This document shows, piece after piece, positions 55,134-64,000 of a DNA stretch of 64,000 nt. The notes under the pieces were generated by a model, which searched no databases, was not told the origin of the DNA, and saw only the letters and a list, made by a program, of their open reading frames with translations. Position 1 is the first letter of the stretch; each line of letters starts with the position of its first letter. The translations under genes were made by a program, and so were the position numbers. The stretch covers positions 186,001-250,000 of the forward strand of contig NZ_JACHOB010000001.1 of NCBI RefSeq assembly GCF_014199615.1, read 5' to 3'. This DNA is from Parvularcula dongshanensis. Its GTDB lineage: Bacteria > Pseudomonadota > Alphaproteobacteria > Caulobacterales > Parvularculaceae.

Positions 55134-56080
55134 CCCCTGCCCCTGGCAGCCTCGACGCGCTCGACGGGGCGCGCCGCCAGGCGGTCGTGAAGGCACGCGG
55201 ACGCCGAGGCGGCGCCCTCGGGGTCACCGCCCTGGCCCTTTGCGGCGCGGCGCTCGTCCTTCTCACCGCCGCCGATGCGCGCTTCGTCTTGGCCGCGGTC
55301 CTCGCCCTTCCCTGCCTCATCGGTGCCTGGACGTGGCAGAGAGCGCCGATGCGGGCCTACCGGCGCGAGGCCGCCGCGGCGATCTATCCGCTGGCCGCGG
55401 CGCGCGCCTCGCCCGGCCTCGGCTACGCCCCCATGGGCGGCATCGATCCGAGGACGCTCGAGGCCGCAGGGCTCCTGCCGCCCCACGACCGGGCCGAGTA
55501 CACCCATCACGTCAAAGGCCCCTATCGCGGCGTCGGCGCCGAGTTCTGCGCCGCCCATCTGACCCGAAGGGAAACCCGGACGACGACCGACAGCCGCGGG
55601 CGATTGCGAACCGAGACCCGCACGGTGACGGTCTTTCGCGGCGTCTACGCCCGCTTCTCGCTGCCCCGCCCCCTGCCCGCCCGCGTCTACCTCAGGCGCG
55701 ATGGCGGCTTCCTCGAAGGCGTGTTCGGCGGAGGGCCCAAGGGATGCGAGCGCGTGCGGGTGGAGGACCCCGAGTTCGAGCGCCGCTTCACCCTCTTCAG
55801 CGACGATCAGGTCGGCGCCCGCGTGCTCTTCACCACGACCTTCATGGCGCGGGTCCTGCGTGCGGCCGAGATCGCGCAGAACGGGCGCCTCGCAGCCACC
55901 TTCGAAGGCGACGAGATCCTGGTGCGGATACCGCGCCCGGACCTCTCGCTCGGGCTCGGCGAGATCCGCGGGCCAGGAGACGCCGAGAGGGAAACGACAC
56001 GCCTTGCCGCCGCCTTCGCGAGGCTTCTGTCGGTCGCCGACACGCTCGGCCTGACCGATCAGCCCGCCTCGCCGTCATAG
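55130..56080 (+). CDS. DUF3137-like membrane protein
   Basis: 316 residues from GTG 55130 overlapping the lemA-like stop. Two adjacent membrane helices near residues 30-65 precede a soluble domain rich in beta structure (VKGPYRGVGAEFCAAHL, FRGVYARFSLPR, FTLFSDDQVGARVLFT), the DUF3137 pattern. Function unknown; LemA/DUF3137 pairs recur in alphaproteobacteria. The 3' end overlaps convergent scpB by 22 bp. Confidence 0.82.
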   Translation: MTPAPGSLDALDGARRQAVVKARGRRGGALGVTALALCGAALVLLTAADARFVLAAVLALPCLIGAWTWQRAPMRAYRREAAAAIYPLAAARASPGLGYAPMGGIDPRTLEAAGLLPPHDRAEYTHHVKGPYRGVGAEFCAAHLTRRETRTTTDSRGRLRTETRTVTVFRGVYARFSLPRPLPARVYLRRDGGFLEGVFGGGPKGCERVRVEDPEFERRFTLFSDDQVGARVLFTTTFMARVLRAAEIAQNGRLAATFEGDEILVRIPRPDLSLGLGEIRGPGDAERETTRLAAAFARLLSVADTLGLTDQPASPS

Positions 56081-56763
56081 TCGGTGACGAAGTCCGGCGC
56101 GTCCGCCGCGTCCTCGCCCGTCAGCTCGCCTTCGACCGCCCGGGGGCTCGGCACGGCGAAGCCCGGCGGCAGGCGGGCATCGAGGAGGCCCTGCGCCTCG
56201 AGGTCCGCCCGGCCCGGCAGGTGGCTGACGTCGTCGAGGCCGAACTGCTCCAAGAAGGCGTCGGTCGTCGCGTAGAGGAGCGGGCGGCCGGGCGCGTCCC
56301 TGCGGCCCGAGAGCTTGATCCAGCCGAGTTCCAAGAGTTGGTCGAGCGACCCCTTGGCGACCGCGACGCCGCGCACCTCTTCTATCTCGGCGCGGCTGCA
56401 GGGCTGGTGGTAGGCGATGATCGAGAGCGTCTCCAGCGCCGCGCGGCTGAGGCGGCGGCCTTCGGTCCTGTAGGCGACGAGGACGTCGGCGCAGTCGGGC
56501 GCGGTGACCATCTGAACCTTGCCCGCCACGGTGCGCACGTTGACGCCCCGGTCGGCGTAGCGCTCGATCAGGACCTCGATCAGGGCGGCCACGTCCGCGC
56601 CCGGAAGGCGCTCGGCGATCTCCGCGCGCGACAAGGGCTCAGGCGAGGCGAAGAGCAGCGCTTCGAGGCGACGAAGCGCCGTCGCCTCCGCGACGACGCG
56701 CGAGACCTCGGTATCGAGGTCGGCGGCCTCCTCTTCGAGCTCTTCGGGCCGTTCTTCAGTCAC
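56059..56763 (-). CDS. scpB: Segregation and condensation protein B
   Basis: 234 residues, tandem winged-helix kleisin partner: ALLFASPEPLSRAEIAERLP, SRAALETLSIIAYHQPCSRAEIEEVRGV, GRPLLYATTDAFLEQFGL. Acts with ScpA and SMC in chromosome condensation. GTG 56763 overlaps the scpA end by eight bases. Confidence 0.94.
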   Translation of the reverse strand: MTEERPEELEEEAADLDTEVSRVVAEATALRRLEALLFASPEPLSRAEIAERLPGADVAALIEVLIERYADRGVNVRTVAGKVQMVTAPDCADVLVAYRTEGRRLSRAALETLSIIAYHQPCSRAEIEEVRGVAVAKGSLDQLLELGWIKLSGRRDAPGRPLLYATTDAFLEQFGLDDVSHLPGRADLEAQGLLDARLPPGFAVPSPRAVEGELTGEDAADAPDFVTDYDGEAG

Positions 56764-57532
56764 GGTGCGCCCGCAAGTACAAAGGCGCGAAGGAGCCTTC
56801 CTGGCGCATGTCGGCCGTGCCGGCCTTCGCCATCTCGAGCGCGGCGTTGAAGAGCGAGGCGCGGATCGACGAGGCGGGCAGGTCGCCTTCCCCCTCGGAC
56901 AGCTCGGCGAGGCTCGTCCACTCGGTCACGCCCGGCAGGCGCCGCCCGAGCGACTCGCGCGCCGCTTCGACCGTCATCACGCGAGGCAGCTCCCGCGCGT
57001 GGACCTGCGGCAGGGTCCGGACGCGAACGCCCGAATAGGCTTTGAGCAGGTCCATCAGCCCCGCGCGCCACTCGGTCTCCCGCCGGACCTTCAGCGCCCG
57101 GCGGCCGCGCGGGAACACGTCCCGCCCCGCCTGGGGCAGCGCGGTCAGCGCCTCGGCCGCCTTGCGCATCGCGTCGAGGCGTTGAAGCTGGAAGGCGAGC
57201 TGCGCCGCCATCTCGTCGCCGGTGGGCTCGTCCCCCTCCCCTTGCGGCTCGGGCAGGAGGAGGCGCGACTTGAGGTAGGTGAGCCAGGACGCCATCACGA
57301 GGTAGTCCGCGGCGAGGGACAGGTCGCGCCGCCGGGCGTCCTCGACGAAGGCGAGGTACTGGTCGGCGAGCGCCAGGACCGAGACCTCGCGAAGGTCGAC
57401 CTTCTGCTTCTGGGCGAGGTCGAGAAGCACCGCGAGCGGGCCTTCGTAACCGTTCAAAGTGACGACGAGGTCGTCTTCCGGCGCGGTCTCGCGCGCGGGG
57501 CCTTCCTCCCAGTCGTCTTCCTTGGGTCGCAT
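56756..57532 (-). CDS. scpA: Segregation and condensation protein A
   Basis: 258 residues. Kleisin: NGYEGPLAVLLDLAQKQKVDLREVSVLALADQYL N-terminal SMC-binding part, C-terminal winged helix. Start ATG shares one base with the nagZ stop (TGATG), indicating coupled translation. Confidence 0.94.
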   Translation of the reverse strand: MRPKEDDWEEGPARETAPEDDLVVTLNGYEGPLAVLLDLAQKQKVDLREVSVLALADQYLAFVEDARRRDLSLAADYLVMASWLTYLKSRLLLPEPQGEGDEPTGDEMAAQLAFQLQRLDAMRKAAEALTALPQAGRDVFPRGRRALKVRRETEWRAGLMDLLKAYSGVRVRTLPQVHARELPRVMTVEAARESLGRRLPGVTEWTSLAELSEGEGDLPASSIRASLFNAALEMAKAGTADMRQEGSFAPLYLRAHRD

Positions 57533-58551
57533 CAGACCGTGATAACGGGCCTCAGGAGCTCTGAGAAGCGTGCTTCGGCCCCGTCGCGGTCGAAGTCGGG
57601 CCTGTCCCGCGGAATGAGCGCCAACGCGGCGTCGCCCCTGCGGGCGGCCTCGCCTTCGAGCGCCTTCGCGCCCTCGGCCACGTCCGTCATCTCGGCCATC
57701 TCGCCATTGCAGTGCAGGACGACGTCGCATCCGGCGTTCAGGCTTGCTTCTGCCCGGTCGCGGAAGCGTCCGGTCAACGCCTTCATCGACAGGTCGTCCG
57801 TCATCAGGAGGCCGTCGAAGCCGAAGCCTTCACGGATCACGTCGCGGATCACGGTGCCCGACAGGGTCGCGGGACGGTCGGGATCGAGCGCGTCGAAGAC
57901 GATGTGCGCCGTCATGCCGAGCGGCGCGTCCGCCAGCGCGCGGAAGGGCGCGAAGTCGACTTCTTCGAGTTCTTCGCGATCATCGGTGACGCGCGGCAGC
58001 TCCAAATGGCTGTCGGCGAGCGCACGGCCATGACCGGGGAGGTGCTTGATCACCGGCAGGCAGCCGCCCGCGAGCGAGCCGTCCACGACCTGGCGGCCGA
58101 GCGTTCCGATCATCTCGGCGCGGGTCGAGAGCGCCCTGTCGCCGATGATGTCGTGGGCGCCCGGCTGCGGCACGTCGAGGACGGGCACGCAGTTCACGTC
58201 GATGCCGAGGTTCCGGCAGTCCTCTGCCAGGAGCTTCGCGCCGAGGAAGGCCGCTTCCTTGGCCTTCTCCGGGTCGAGCTTCGCGAGTTCGCCGAAGCGG
58301 TCCATCGGCGGGCGGCGCGGGGCGAGCGGCGGCTTGAGGCGAGCGACGCGCCCCCCCTCCTGGTCGATCAGGATCGGCGCGTTGCGCGCCACGGTCTCGC
58401 GCAGTTGGTGGCACAGGCGGACGATCTGCTTCGTGCCGCCGCAATTGCGCGCGAAGAGGATGAAGCCCCAGGGGTCCGCGTCGCGGAAGAACGCCGCCTC
58501 GTCCGAGGAGAGCGTCTCTCCGGCGCAGCCGTAGATCGCGGCGGTGGCCAT
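57532..58551 (-). CDS. nagZ: Beta-N-acetylhexosaminidase
   Basis: 339 residues, GH3. Cleaves GlcNAc-anhydroMurNAc in peptidoglycan recycling. DQEGGRVARL, the KHLPGHGRALADSHLELP loop with catalytic His/Asp, and nucleophile Asp in MTDDLSMKAL. Cytosolic. Stop overlaps scpA, start overlaps the SPOR gene stop by one base. Confidence 0.95.
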   Translation of the reverse strand: MATAAIYGCAGETLSSDEAAFFRDADPWGFILFARNCGGTKQIVRLCHQLRETVARNAPILIDQEGGRVARLKPPLAPRRPPMDRFGELAKLDPEKAKEAAFLGAKLLAEDCRNLGIDVNCVPVLDVPQPGAHDIIGDRALSTRAEMIGTLGRQVVDGSLAGGCLPVIKHLPGHGRALADSHLELPRVTDDREELEEVDFAPFRALADAPLGMTAHIVFDALDPDRPATLSGTVIRDVIREGFGFDGLLMTDDLSMKALTGRFRDRAEASLNAGCDVVLHCNGEMAEMTDVAEGAKALEGEAARRGDAALALIPRDRPDFDRDGAEARFSELLRPVITV

Positions 58552-59351
58552 CAGAGGCCCCGAACGAGGCAGTCCTGACCGCGGCCCTTGAGGTCGTTGC
58601 AGTAGCTCTGCGCTTCCGACTTCGACGTGAAGGGACCGATCCGCAGGCGGTGATAGGTCGTACCCTTCACCTCGGCGACCTGGATGTCGGGCGACTTCGA
58701 CGAGACGAAGCTGCCATACTTGCTCGACAGGGTGTCGAAGAAGCGCGTCGCCTCCGCGTCGGAACCGAAGGCGCCGACCTGAACGACGTGCGTGCCCTTG
58801 GCTGCGGCTGGGGCGGGAGCCGGTGCGGGCTTGGCCGGCATCGGCGTAGCGGCGGCCGGCTTGGGCTCTGGCTTCGCCTCGGCGACCTTCACGGGCTCGA
58901 CTTTGGCGGGGGCGGGCTTCTGCGTCGCAGGCGCCGTCGCGACGGGCGCGGGGGTCGCCTCCGCCGTGCGGACCGCAGGCTCGGGCTTGGCTTCCGCCGG
59001 CGCGGTCGCAGCGGGCGCCTGATCGTAGCCTTCGAGCGGATCGCGCTTCGGATCGGCGTCGGCGACCACGGTGGTCGGCGTCACCCCCTCGAGCCGGTCA
59101 TAGACCTCGCGCCGCGACGTTTCGGTCGTCAGCGGGACGTCCTCGCGCACGGGCGCGGGGTTCGCGGCCACGACCGGCAGGTCCGAATCCATCAGCCGCG
59201 CGTTGGCGAGGCCGCGCTGATAGGCGAAGTAGACGACCACGGCGAAGACCGCGAGCAGCGCGAGGAAGATGGCAAGGACGTAGAAGCCGGAAAGGCCGCC
59301 CTCCTCGCCGTCGTCATAGGCGTCGTCGAACTGGTCCGCGGTGACTGACAT
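58551..59351 (-). CDS. SPOR domain envelope protein
   Basis: 266 residues. Short acidic cytoplasmic part, one membrane helix (GFYVLAIFLALLAVFAVVVYFAY), a long Ala/Pro/Lys-rich periplasmic linker, and a C-terminal SPOR domain (HVVQVGAFGSDAEATRFFDTL, HRLRIGPFTSKSEAQSYC) that binds denuded septal glycan. The position upstream of nagZ is typical. argS, commonly upstream in alphaproteobacteria, is absent. Confidence 0.92.
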   Translation of the reverse strand: MSVTADQFDDAYDDGEEGGLSGFYVLAIFLALLAVFAVVVYFAYQRGLANARLMDSDLPVVAANPAPVREDVPLTTETSRREVYDRLEGVTPTTVVADADPKRDPLEGYDQAPAATAPAEAKPEPAVRTAEATPAPVATAPATQKPAPAKVEPVKVAEAKPEPKPAAATPMPAKPAPAPAPAAAKGTHVVQVGAFGSDAEATRFFDTLSSKYGSFVSSKSPDIQVAEVKGTTYHRLRIGPFTSKSEAQSYCNDLKGRGQDCLVRGL

Positions 59352-59453
59352 GAGGCAGGCTCCGTGTGGTGCGTCAGGGCGCACGTGATCCTTAAGGAGG
59401 AATTACAGCCGTTCAAAGTAAACGCGTCGTTAACCCTGATGAACCGGCTGCGA

Positions 59454-60674
59454 TCAGGCGAACCAGCGCTCCATGTCGAAGAGCTTCCGGTGCTCCTCGA
59501 TCGCGTAGCGGTCGGTCATTCCGGCGAGGTAGTCGCAGACGACGCGCGCCCGGCCGTCCTCGTCCTTGCCTTCCTGCCGCGCGAACCACTCAGGAGGCAG
59601 CACCTCGGGCTCGGCCATGAAGAGGTCGAAGAGCGCACGGACGATGCGCTTCGCCTGGCTGCGGGCCCGGTTGACCTTCCAGTGCCGGTACATGCGTTCG
59701 TAAAGGAAGCCGCGAAGCTGCGCGATGTCGGGCTCGAGGGCTTCGGAGAACGCCACCATGGCATGGGGAGCGTGCCGGACGTCGTCGGCACATCCTGGCT
59801 TCGCCTCCTCGAGCCGCCGCCGCGTCTCGTCCCAAACGTCGCGCACCATTCGGCCGATGAGGAAGCTGACGGCTTCGGCGATCTGAAGCCCCTGCGGCGC
59901 GTCCCGGTACTGCGTCCGCGCGGCGTGCAGCGCCTCGCCGATGAGGGGTACGTCGAGGGCTTCTTCGAAGGTGAAGAGCCCGGCCCTGAGGCCGTCATCC
60001 GTGTCGTGGTTGTTGTAAGCGATGTCGTCGGCGATCGCCGCGACCTGCGCCTCGAGACTCGGGAAGGTCGTGAGCCACAGGTCGTGCGTCTTCGCGTACT
60101 CCTCGATGGCGGCGGGCAGCGGCTTGGCGTGGACCTGCCCCTTGTTGCGCGCCCGCTCCTCCGCGATCGGCCCGGTCAAGGGACCGTTGTGCTTCACCGC
60201 GCCCTCGAGACTCTCCCAGGTGAGGTTGAGCCCGTCATAGGCGACGTGGCGCCGCTCGAGCTTGGTCAGGACGCGCAGGGTCTGCGCGTTGTGATCGAAG
60301 CCGCCATGCGCCTTCATGCAGTCCTCGAGCACGTCCTCGCCCGTGTGCCCGAAGGGCGGATGGCCGATGTCGTGAGAGAGCGCGACGAGCTCGCCCAAAT
60401 CCTCGTCGAGCTTGAGGAGGCGGCAGAGCGACCGCGCGATCTGGCTGACCTCCAAGGAGTGCGTCAGGCGCGTGCGATAGTGGTCGCCCTCGTGAAAGAC
60501 GAAGACCTGCGTCTTGTGCTTGAGCCTTCGGAAGGCGACGCAGTGGATGATCCGGTCCCGGTCGCGTTGGAACGGCGTGCGGGTGTCGGAGACGGGCTCG
60601 GTGACGAGCCGTCCGCGCGTCCTGTCGGCGCGTTCGGCGTAGGGCGCGAGCGGCGCTGGGAAGGCGAGCGGCAT
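59454..60674 (-). CDS. dgt: dGTPase-like HD phosphohydrolase
   Basis: 406 residues. HD motifs [31 protein letters not shown] and [13 protein letters not shown]. Hydrolyses dNTPs to nucleoside and triphosphate. N-terminal [27 protein letters not shown] is the family start. Upstream gene is a porin-like barrel, same strand. Confidence 0.94.
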   Translation of the reverse strand: MPLAFPAPLAPYAERADRTRGRLVTEPVSDTRTPFQRDRDRIIHCVAFRRLKHKTQVFVFHEGDHYRTRLTHSLEVSQIARSLCRLLKLDEDLGELVALSHDIGHPPFGHTGEDVLEDCMKAHGGFDHNAQTLRVLTKLERRHVAYDGLNLTWESLEGAVKHNGPLTGPIAEERARNKGQVHAKPLPAAIEEYAKTHDLWLTTFPSLEAQVAAIADDIAYNNHDTDDGLRAGLFTFEEALDVPLIGEALHAARTQYRDAPQGLQIAEAVSFLIGRMVRDVWDETRRRLEEAKPGCADDVRHAPHAMVAFSEALEPDIAQLRGFLYERMYRHWKVNRARSQAKRIVRALFDLFMAEPEVLPPEWFARQEGKDEDGRARVVCDYLAGMTDRYAIEEHRKLFDMERWFA

Positions 60675-60733
60675 GGGGCGTGGTTGCGCCGATGCGTCCC
60701 GATTCTCAAGCCTGGGCCGCCGAGCGGCGGAAA

Positions 60734-61309
60734 TCAGCTGCCTAGGCCGATCCGGTAGGCGACCGACACGCTGATAGACCCGTAATCGATCGGGTAGGTA
60801 TCGTTGCCTAGGCCGTGCGCGCCGAAGTAGCTGGCCTCAAGCCCGACGGATTGCGTCTGTCCGAAGCGGTACCGAAGCCCGCCCTTCAACTGACCACCCA
60901 GGCTCGTGTCCTCATAGTTGAAAGCATCGCTGCCGACGATGCCGATCCCCCCGGCAACGTAAGGGCGCCAACGGCCGTCCTGCACGAACTCGTAGACGGC
61001 GTTCGCCATGAGGAAGCTGACCCCGAAATCGCCGATCTGATTCGTGTCGTGAGCGCGACTGCCGAGTTCGATCTCCGCGCCGAAGCCGGAGGCCGCACGG
61101 TAGCCGCCGATGAGGCCCAGAGCCCCCCCGGCGTCGAAGTCGAGGTCGAACCGGGCGCCGTACAGGGACGGGTACTTCCCTTCGATGCCGAAGGCAGGCC
61201 CAAGGTGGACCTGGAAGTACGCGCCGCCGTCGTCGGATTGCGCCGCCGCGATGCCGGGCACGAAGAGGCCCGAAGCTGCCGCCGAAGCGATGAAGAGACG
61301 TTTGTTCAT
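60734..61309 (-). CDS. Outer membrane beta-barrel protein
   Basis: 191 residues from ATG 61309 after AGGGGGC. Signal peptide ([23 protein letters not shown]), then eight-strand barrel-like alternation ([55 protein letters not shown]). Opacity/OmpX-like. Similar in style to the first half of the ompA-like protein in this window. Role unknown. Confidence 0.87.
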   Translation of the reverse strand: MNKRLFIASAAASGLFVPGIAAAQSDDGGAYFQVHLGPAFGIEGKYPSLYGARFDLDFDAGGALGLIGGYRAASGFGAEIELGSRAHDTNQIGDFGVSFLMANAVYEFVQDGRWRPYVAGGIGIVGSDAFNYEDTSLGGQLKGGLRYRFGQTQSVGLEASYFGAHGLGNDTYPIDYGSISVSVAYRIGLGS

Positions 61310-61407
61310 GGCCTGCCCCCTTGCGCTCCGGCCGAGGCGGCGAAGCGGATTGGGCCTACCGAACAACCTCTTAACCGAACCTTAGGCGGCAAACACGTCT
61401 CGGACAG

Positions 61408-61686
61408 TCACCGCCGCGGCATCGCGCCCGCTACGTCGAAGGCCTGCATCCGCGCCAATACCGGGCCGCGGTAGTTCTCCGGCACGCCCTCGCCTCTGAT
61501 GATCCACACGTAGAGGTCCTGATCGGGCACTTCGAGCAGGCGCGCGAACTCTTCGGTTTCCGACTCGGTCATGCCGGCCAGGTTGTCTTGGGCGAACTTG
61601 CCGACGACGATGTCGGCCTCCTTGAAGCCGCGATGCATGGCGCGGTAGAGGAGCCGCCGCTTTTCGGGGCTTAGCGTTTCTGTCAT
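61408..61686 (-). CDS. sdhE: FAD assembly factor SdhE
   Basis: 92 residues. Helps insert FAD into the succinate dehydrogenase flavoprotein. RRLLYRAMHRGFKEADIVVGKFA carries the RGxxExD motif; MTESETEEFARLLEVPDQDLYVWI follows. ATG 61686 preceded by GTGAGG. Divergent from ferredoxin gene. Confidence 0.93.
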   Translation of the reverse strand: MTETLSPEKRRLLYRAMHRGFKEADIVVGKFAQDNLAGMTESETEEFARLLEVPDQDLYVWIIRGEGVPENYRGPVLARMQAFDVAGAMPRR

Positions 61687-61794
61687 GGGCCTCACCATAA
61701 CGGGTTTGACGGCGGGCGCGAAGGCGACCGATAGCGGCCTTCCCTTTCGCGCCGCGGCCGTTAAGTCACCGCCTGCCTGCCGGAGTGATTCGAA

Positions 61795-62133
61795 TTGACC
61801 TACGTCGTCACCGACGCCTGCATCGCCTGCAAGTACACCGACTGCGTCGAGGTGTGCCCCGTCGACTGCTTCTACGAGGGCGAGAACTTCCTCGCGATCA
61901 AACCCGAGGAGTGCATCGACTGCGGCGTCTGCGAGCCCGAGTGCCCCGTCGAGGCGATCAAGCCCGACACCGAGGATCCCGACGGCAAGTGGACGGCGCT
62001 GAACGCCAAGTACGCCGAGGAATGGCCCAACATCACGCGCGCCAAGCCCGCCCTGCCCGACGCCGACAAGATGGCGGAAGTCGAAAACAAGCTGGAGACC
62101 CACTTCAGCACCAAGCCCGGAACCGGGGATTGA
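61795..62133 (+). CDS. fdxA: Ferredoxin FdxA (3Fe-4S/4Fe-4S)
   Basis: 112 residues. Cys motifs [18 protein letters not shown] and [16 protein letters not shown] bind two clusters. The long C-terminal part ([18 protein letters not shown]) is typical of alphaproteobacterial FdxA. TTG start with GGAG nine bases upstream. Confidence 0.96.
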   Translation: MTYVVTDACIACKYTDCVEVCPVDCFYEGENFLAIKPEECIDCGVCEPECPVEAIKPDTEDPDGKWTALNAKYAEEWPNITRAKPALPDADKMAEVENKLETHFSTKPGTGD

Positions 62134-62267
62134 ATCGCCTTCGGGCGCGACGTCCTGCCGCGGGGCAGAGCCCGCTCTTTGCCGTTTTTCAATAGGCGGA
62201 CCCGCGTGCGCACTGGAACTTTGTGCAGTTTTGTGCTACGTATTCGTGACGAAGAGCGTGGCTGGGG

Positions 62268-62294
62268 AGACCGCCTGACGGGCGGTCTTTTTCT
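62268..62294 (+). terminator. Terminator between fdxA and carD
   Basis: Stem AGACCGCC / GGCGGTCT with loop TGACG, followed by TTTTTCTT. Lies 135 bases past the fdxA stop and 96 before the carD start, so it could also be an attenuator in a carD leader. Confidence 0.88.
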
Positions 62295-62389
62295 TGAGCG
62301 GCTTCCGTGCAGGAAGACCGCAGGCCCGCACTCGTACCGCTGACACCGTGCCCCCGCACGGGCGGCGGGTCAGAGAAAGGACCGGTCCC

Positions 62390-63265
62390 GTGACCAAGAC
62401 GACTCCGACTGAAAAGCCGTCCGAGGCGGCGGCCAAGCCCGCTGCCGCGAAGCAGGCCGCCAAGCCCGCCGCGAAGTCTTCCCGCGCGACGAGCAAAGCC
62501 CGCACGTCAGCGAAGAAGACCACCGCGACGCGCACCGCCACGAAGAAGGCTGCGAGTACGAAGGCCGCGACCGCGCCGAAGAAGGCTTCCCCCAAACCGA
62601 AGAACGAGAAGAGCGTGACAAGCAAAGCCGTCGCCAAAGCTACCAAGACCAAGGTCGAGACGTCTGCCGAAGACGACAAGCCGAAGATCGCCCCCGCGCC
62701 CCTGCGCCCCGCCCTGCGGGTTCAGCGCCGCGCCGAGGCGAACCGGGACAAGAATCAGACCTTCAAGGTGAAGACCAAGATCGTCTACCCGGCCCATGGC
62801 GTCGGTTACATCACCGAGATCGAGAAGCAGGAGATCGCGGGTCATGCGATCGAGCTCTTCGTCATCGACTTCGAGCACGAGAAGATGAAGCTTCGCGTGC
62901 CCGTCGCGAAGGCCGCCGCCTCCGGCATGCGCAACCTCGCCAGCGCCGAGCAGATCGACGAGATGATGAAGCTGATCGAGGGCAAGGCCCGCGTGAAGCG
63001 CACCATGTGGTCGCGCCGCGCGCAGGAGTACGAGGCCAAGATCAACTCCGGCGACCTGACCGCGGTCTCCGAGGTCGTGCGCGACCTCTTCCGCGCCGAC
63101 GACCAGCCCGAGCAGTCCTACTCCGAACGCCAGCTCTTCGAGCAGGCGCGCGAACGACTCGGCCGGGAAGTCGCCGCGGTGCGCCGCAAGTCGCTCGAGA
63201 GCGCGATCAAGGAGATCCACACTCACCTCGACAAGAAGGAAAAGGCCGCCGCAGCCGCGAGCTGA
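62390..63265 (+). CDS. CarD/CdnL-family RNA polymerase regulator with Ala/Lys-rich tail
   Basis: 291 residues from GTG 62390 with AAGGA nine bases upstream. Residues 1 to ~105 are almost wholly Ala, Lys, Ser, Thr and Pro, like a histone H1 tail. The CarD domain follows (FKVKTKIVYPAHGVGYITEIEKQEI, MKLRVPV) with a C-terminal helical part (TMWSRRAQEYEAKINSGDL). CarD stabilises open complexes at rRNA and growth promoters through the RNAP beta lobe. The tail about doubles the usual alphaproteobacterial length and may bind DNA (inference). Confidence 0.94.
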   Translation: MTKTTPTEKPSEAAAKPAAAKQAAKPAAKSSRATSKARTSAKKTTATRTATKKAASTKAATAPKKASPKPKNEKSVTSKAVAKATKTKVETSAEDDKPKIAPAPLRPALRVQRRAEANRDKNQTFKVKTKIVYPAHGVGYITEIEKQEIAGHAIELFVIDFEHEKMKLRVPVAKAAASGMRNLASAEQIDEMMKLIEGKARVKRTMWSRRAQEYEAKINSGDLTAVSEVVRDLFRADDQPEQSYSERQLFEQARERLGREVAAVRRKSLESAIKEIHTHLDKKEKAAAAAS

Positions 63266-63288
63266 GCCAGGCTTTCCTTCGAAGGTTC

Positions 63289-63316
63289 GGGGGGCGCCTC
63301 GGCGCCCCCTTTTCTT
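63289..63316 (+). terminator. Terminator after carD
   Basis: GGGGGCGCC / GGCGCCCCC stem with a two-base apex, followed by TTTTCTTT, 24 bases past the carD stop. Confidence 0.9.
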
Positions 63317-63353
63317 TGTCCCGAACCGAGCGACGGTTCGCGGGAGGTGCGGC

Positions 63354-64000
63354 TTAGCGCCGCTTGCGGCGGGCGGCGGCGAGGCCGCCAAGGCCGATCG
63401 GGAAGAGCAGCGCCGCCGCCGGCAGCGGGACCGGGGCGGCCGAACCGAAGCCGTCCAGTTCGATCACGCGCGGCCCGTTATACGGGTTCCAGCTGCCATT
63501 GGCCGTGAAGACCGCCCTGAACGTCTGCGCGACGACCGGCGTGAACGCCGCGCTGACCGCGAGGACGTTCTGGTCCGACGCGCTCACCGCGACCGTGCCC
63601 CCGACCATCTCGCCCGTCACGTCGTTGTAGTTCTGGACGCCGTCGTCGAACGAGAACGAGTAAACGCTGTCGAACTCGCCGAAGGCGTTCATGGCCTGCA
63701 GGTCGAAGGCGACGATGCCGCGGCGCAGGTCACCGACCGTGTCCTGGCCGACGATGAGGTTGATGCCTTCGAGGCTCACGGCGTTTGCCGTGGTGAACTC
63801 GAAGAACGACGTGTCGCCCGGCGCCCCGTTGCCGAAGAAGCCGACCGTCGGTTCGAAACCGCGATCCAGCGTCGCGCCGAGGATCGCCCGGGCATCGTCG
63901 AGCGTGCCCGCATCGCCGACATTGGTGATTACGGCACCGTCGAACAGGTCGGTGGCGGAAGCCGTCAGGCTGGCTGCGCTAGCGGATGCGCTCGCGAAGC
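63354..64000 (-). CDS. Exported protein with VPLPA-CTERM sorting signal (N-terminus outside window)
   Basis: The frame is open from the window edge to 63354: about 215 residues are visible, the start lies beyond 64000. The mature body is beta-rich (FDGAVITNVGDAGTLDDARAIL, FRAVFTANGSW). The C-terminus has VPLPAAALLFPIGLGGLAAA then RRKRR, the VPLPA-CTERM exosortase-type signal. Second such protein in the window (the other ends at 22626). Confidence 0.85.
   Translation of the reverse strand, partial: FASASASAASLTASATDLFDGAVITNVGDAGTLDDARAILGATLDRGFEPTVGFFGNGAPGDTSFFEFTTANAVSLEGINLIVGQDTVGDLRRGIVAFDLQAMNAFGEFDSVYSFSFDDGVQNYNDVTGEMVGGTVAVSASDQNVLAVSAAFTPVVAQTFRAVFTANGSWNPYNGPRVIELDGFGSAAPVPLPAAALLFPIGLGGLAAARRKRR

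Overview
The window is high-GC (about two thirds G+C by eye), densely packed bacterial chromosome. Gene content and order point to an alphaproteobacterium: lysC-ptsP beside ubiG, tatABC-scpBA-nagZ-SPOR-dgt, glyA-nrdR-nusB-thiL, a Ros/MucR regulator, RpoH-type sigma factor, SdhE, a 7Fe ferredoxin, CarD and an HWE-kinase bacteriophytochrome. An NTQ-type rhodopsin, POT transporter and OmpA-like porins suggest a free-living, probably marine, aerobic heterotroph. Placement near Parvularcula-like lineages is only a guess. No plasmid, phage, transposase, CRISPR or rRNA was seen. One tRNA (Ala, GGC) is present.

Layout: 1-10.7 kb holds glnD-mutS, a YgjP-like peptidase, a class A PBP, ompA and rpoH. 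10.9-18.2 kb is a six-gene operon (ald, desuccinylase-like, M20 hydrolase, astA, astD, astB) for arginine and alanine catabolism. 18.2-26.8 kb is more accessory: two noncoding stretches sharing a ~60-bp repeat, lipoproteins, an ABC exporter, a sorting-signal exoprotein abutting tRNA-Ala, typA and a lower-GC patch. 26.9-30.2 kb holds an NTQ microbial rhodopsin with a glutathionyl-hydroquinone reductase, an SDR and an HTH regulator. 30.3-35.6 kb has hisN, a POT transporter, HIT, ExoD and lpdA. 35.7-38.8 kb is a heme oxygenase-bacteriophytochrome pair. 38.8-64 kb is mostly housekeeping.

How it fits together: the window encodes two independent light-responsive proteins, a predicted light-driven chloride pump and a biliverdin phytochrome with its own chromophore enzyme. 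Nitrogen regulation is represented by GlnD and PtsP. GlnD has lost nearly all metal ligands of its HD (uridylyl-removing) domain, so the glutamine-sensing cascade may be altered. Other notable points are a thiL gene that appears to start with CTG, a MucR homologue without zinc-binding histidines, CarD with a long Ala/Lys-rich tail, and a hairpin covering the hisN start codon.
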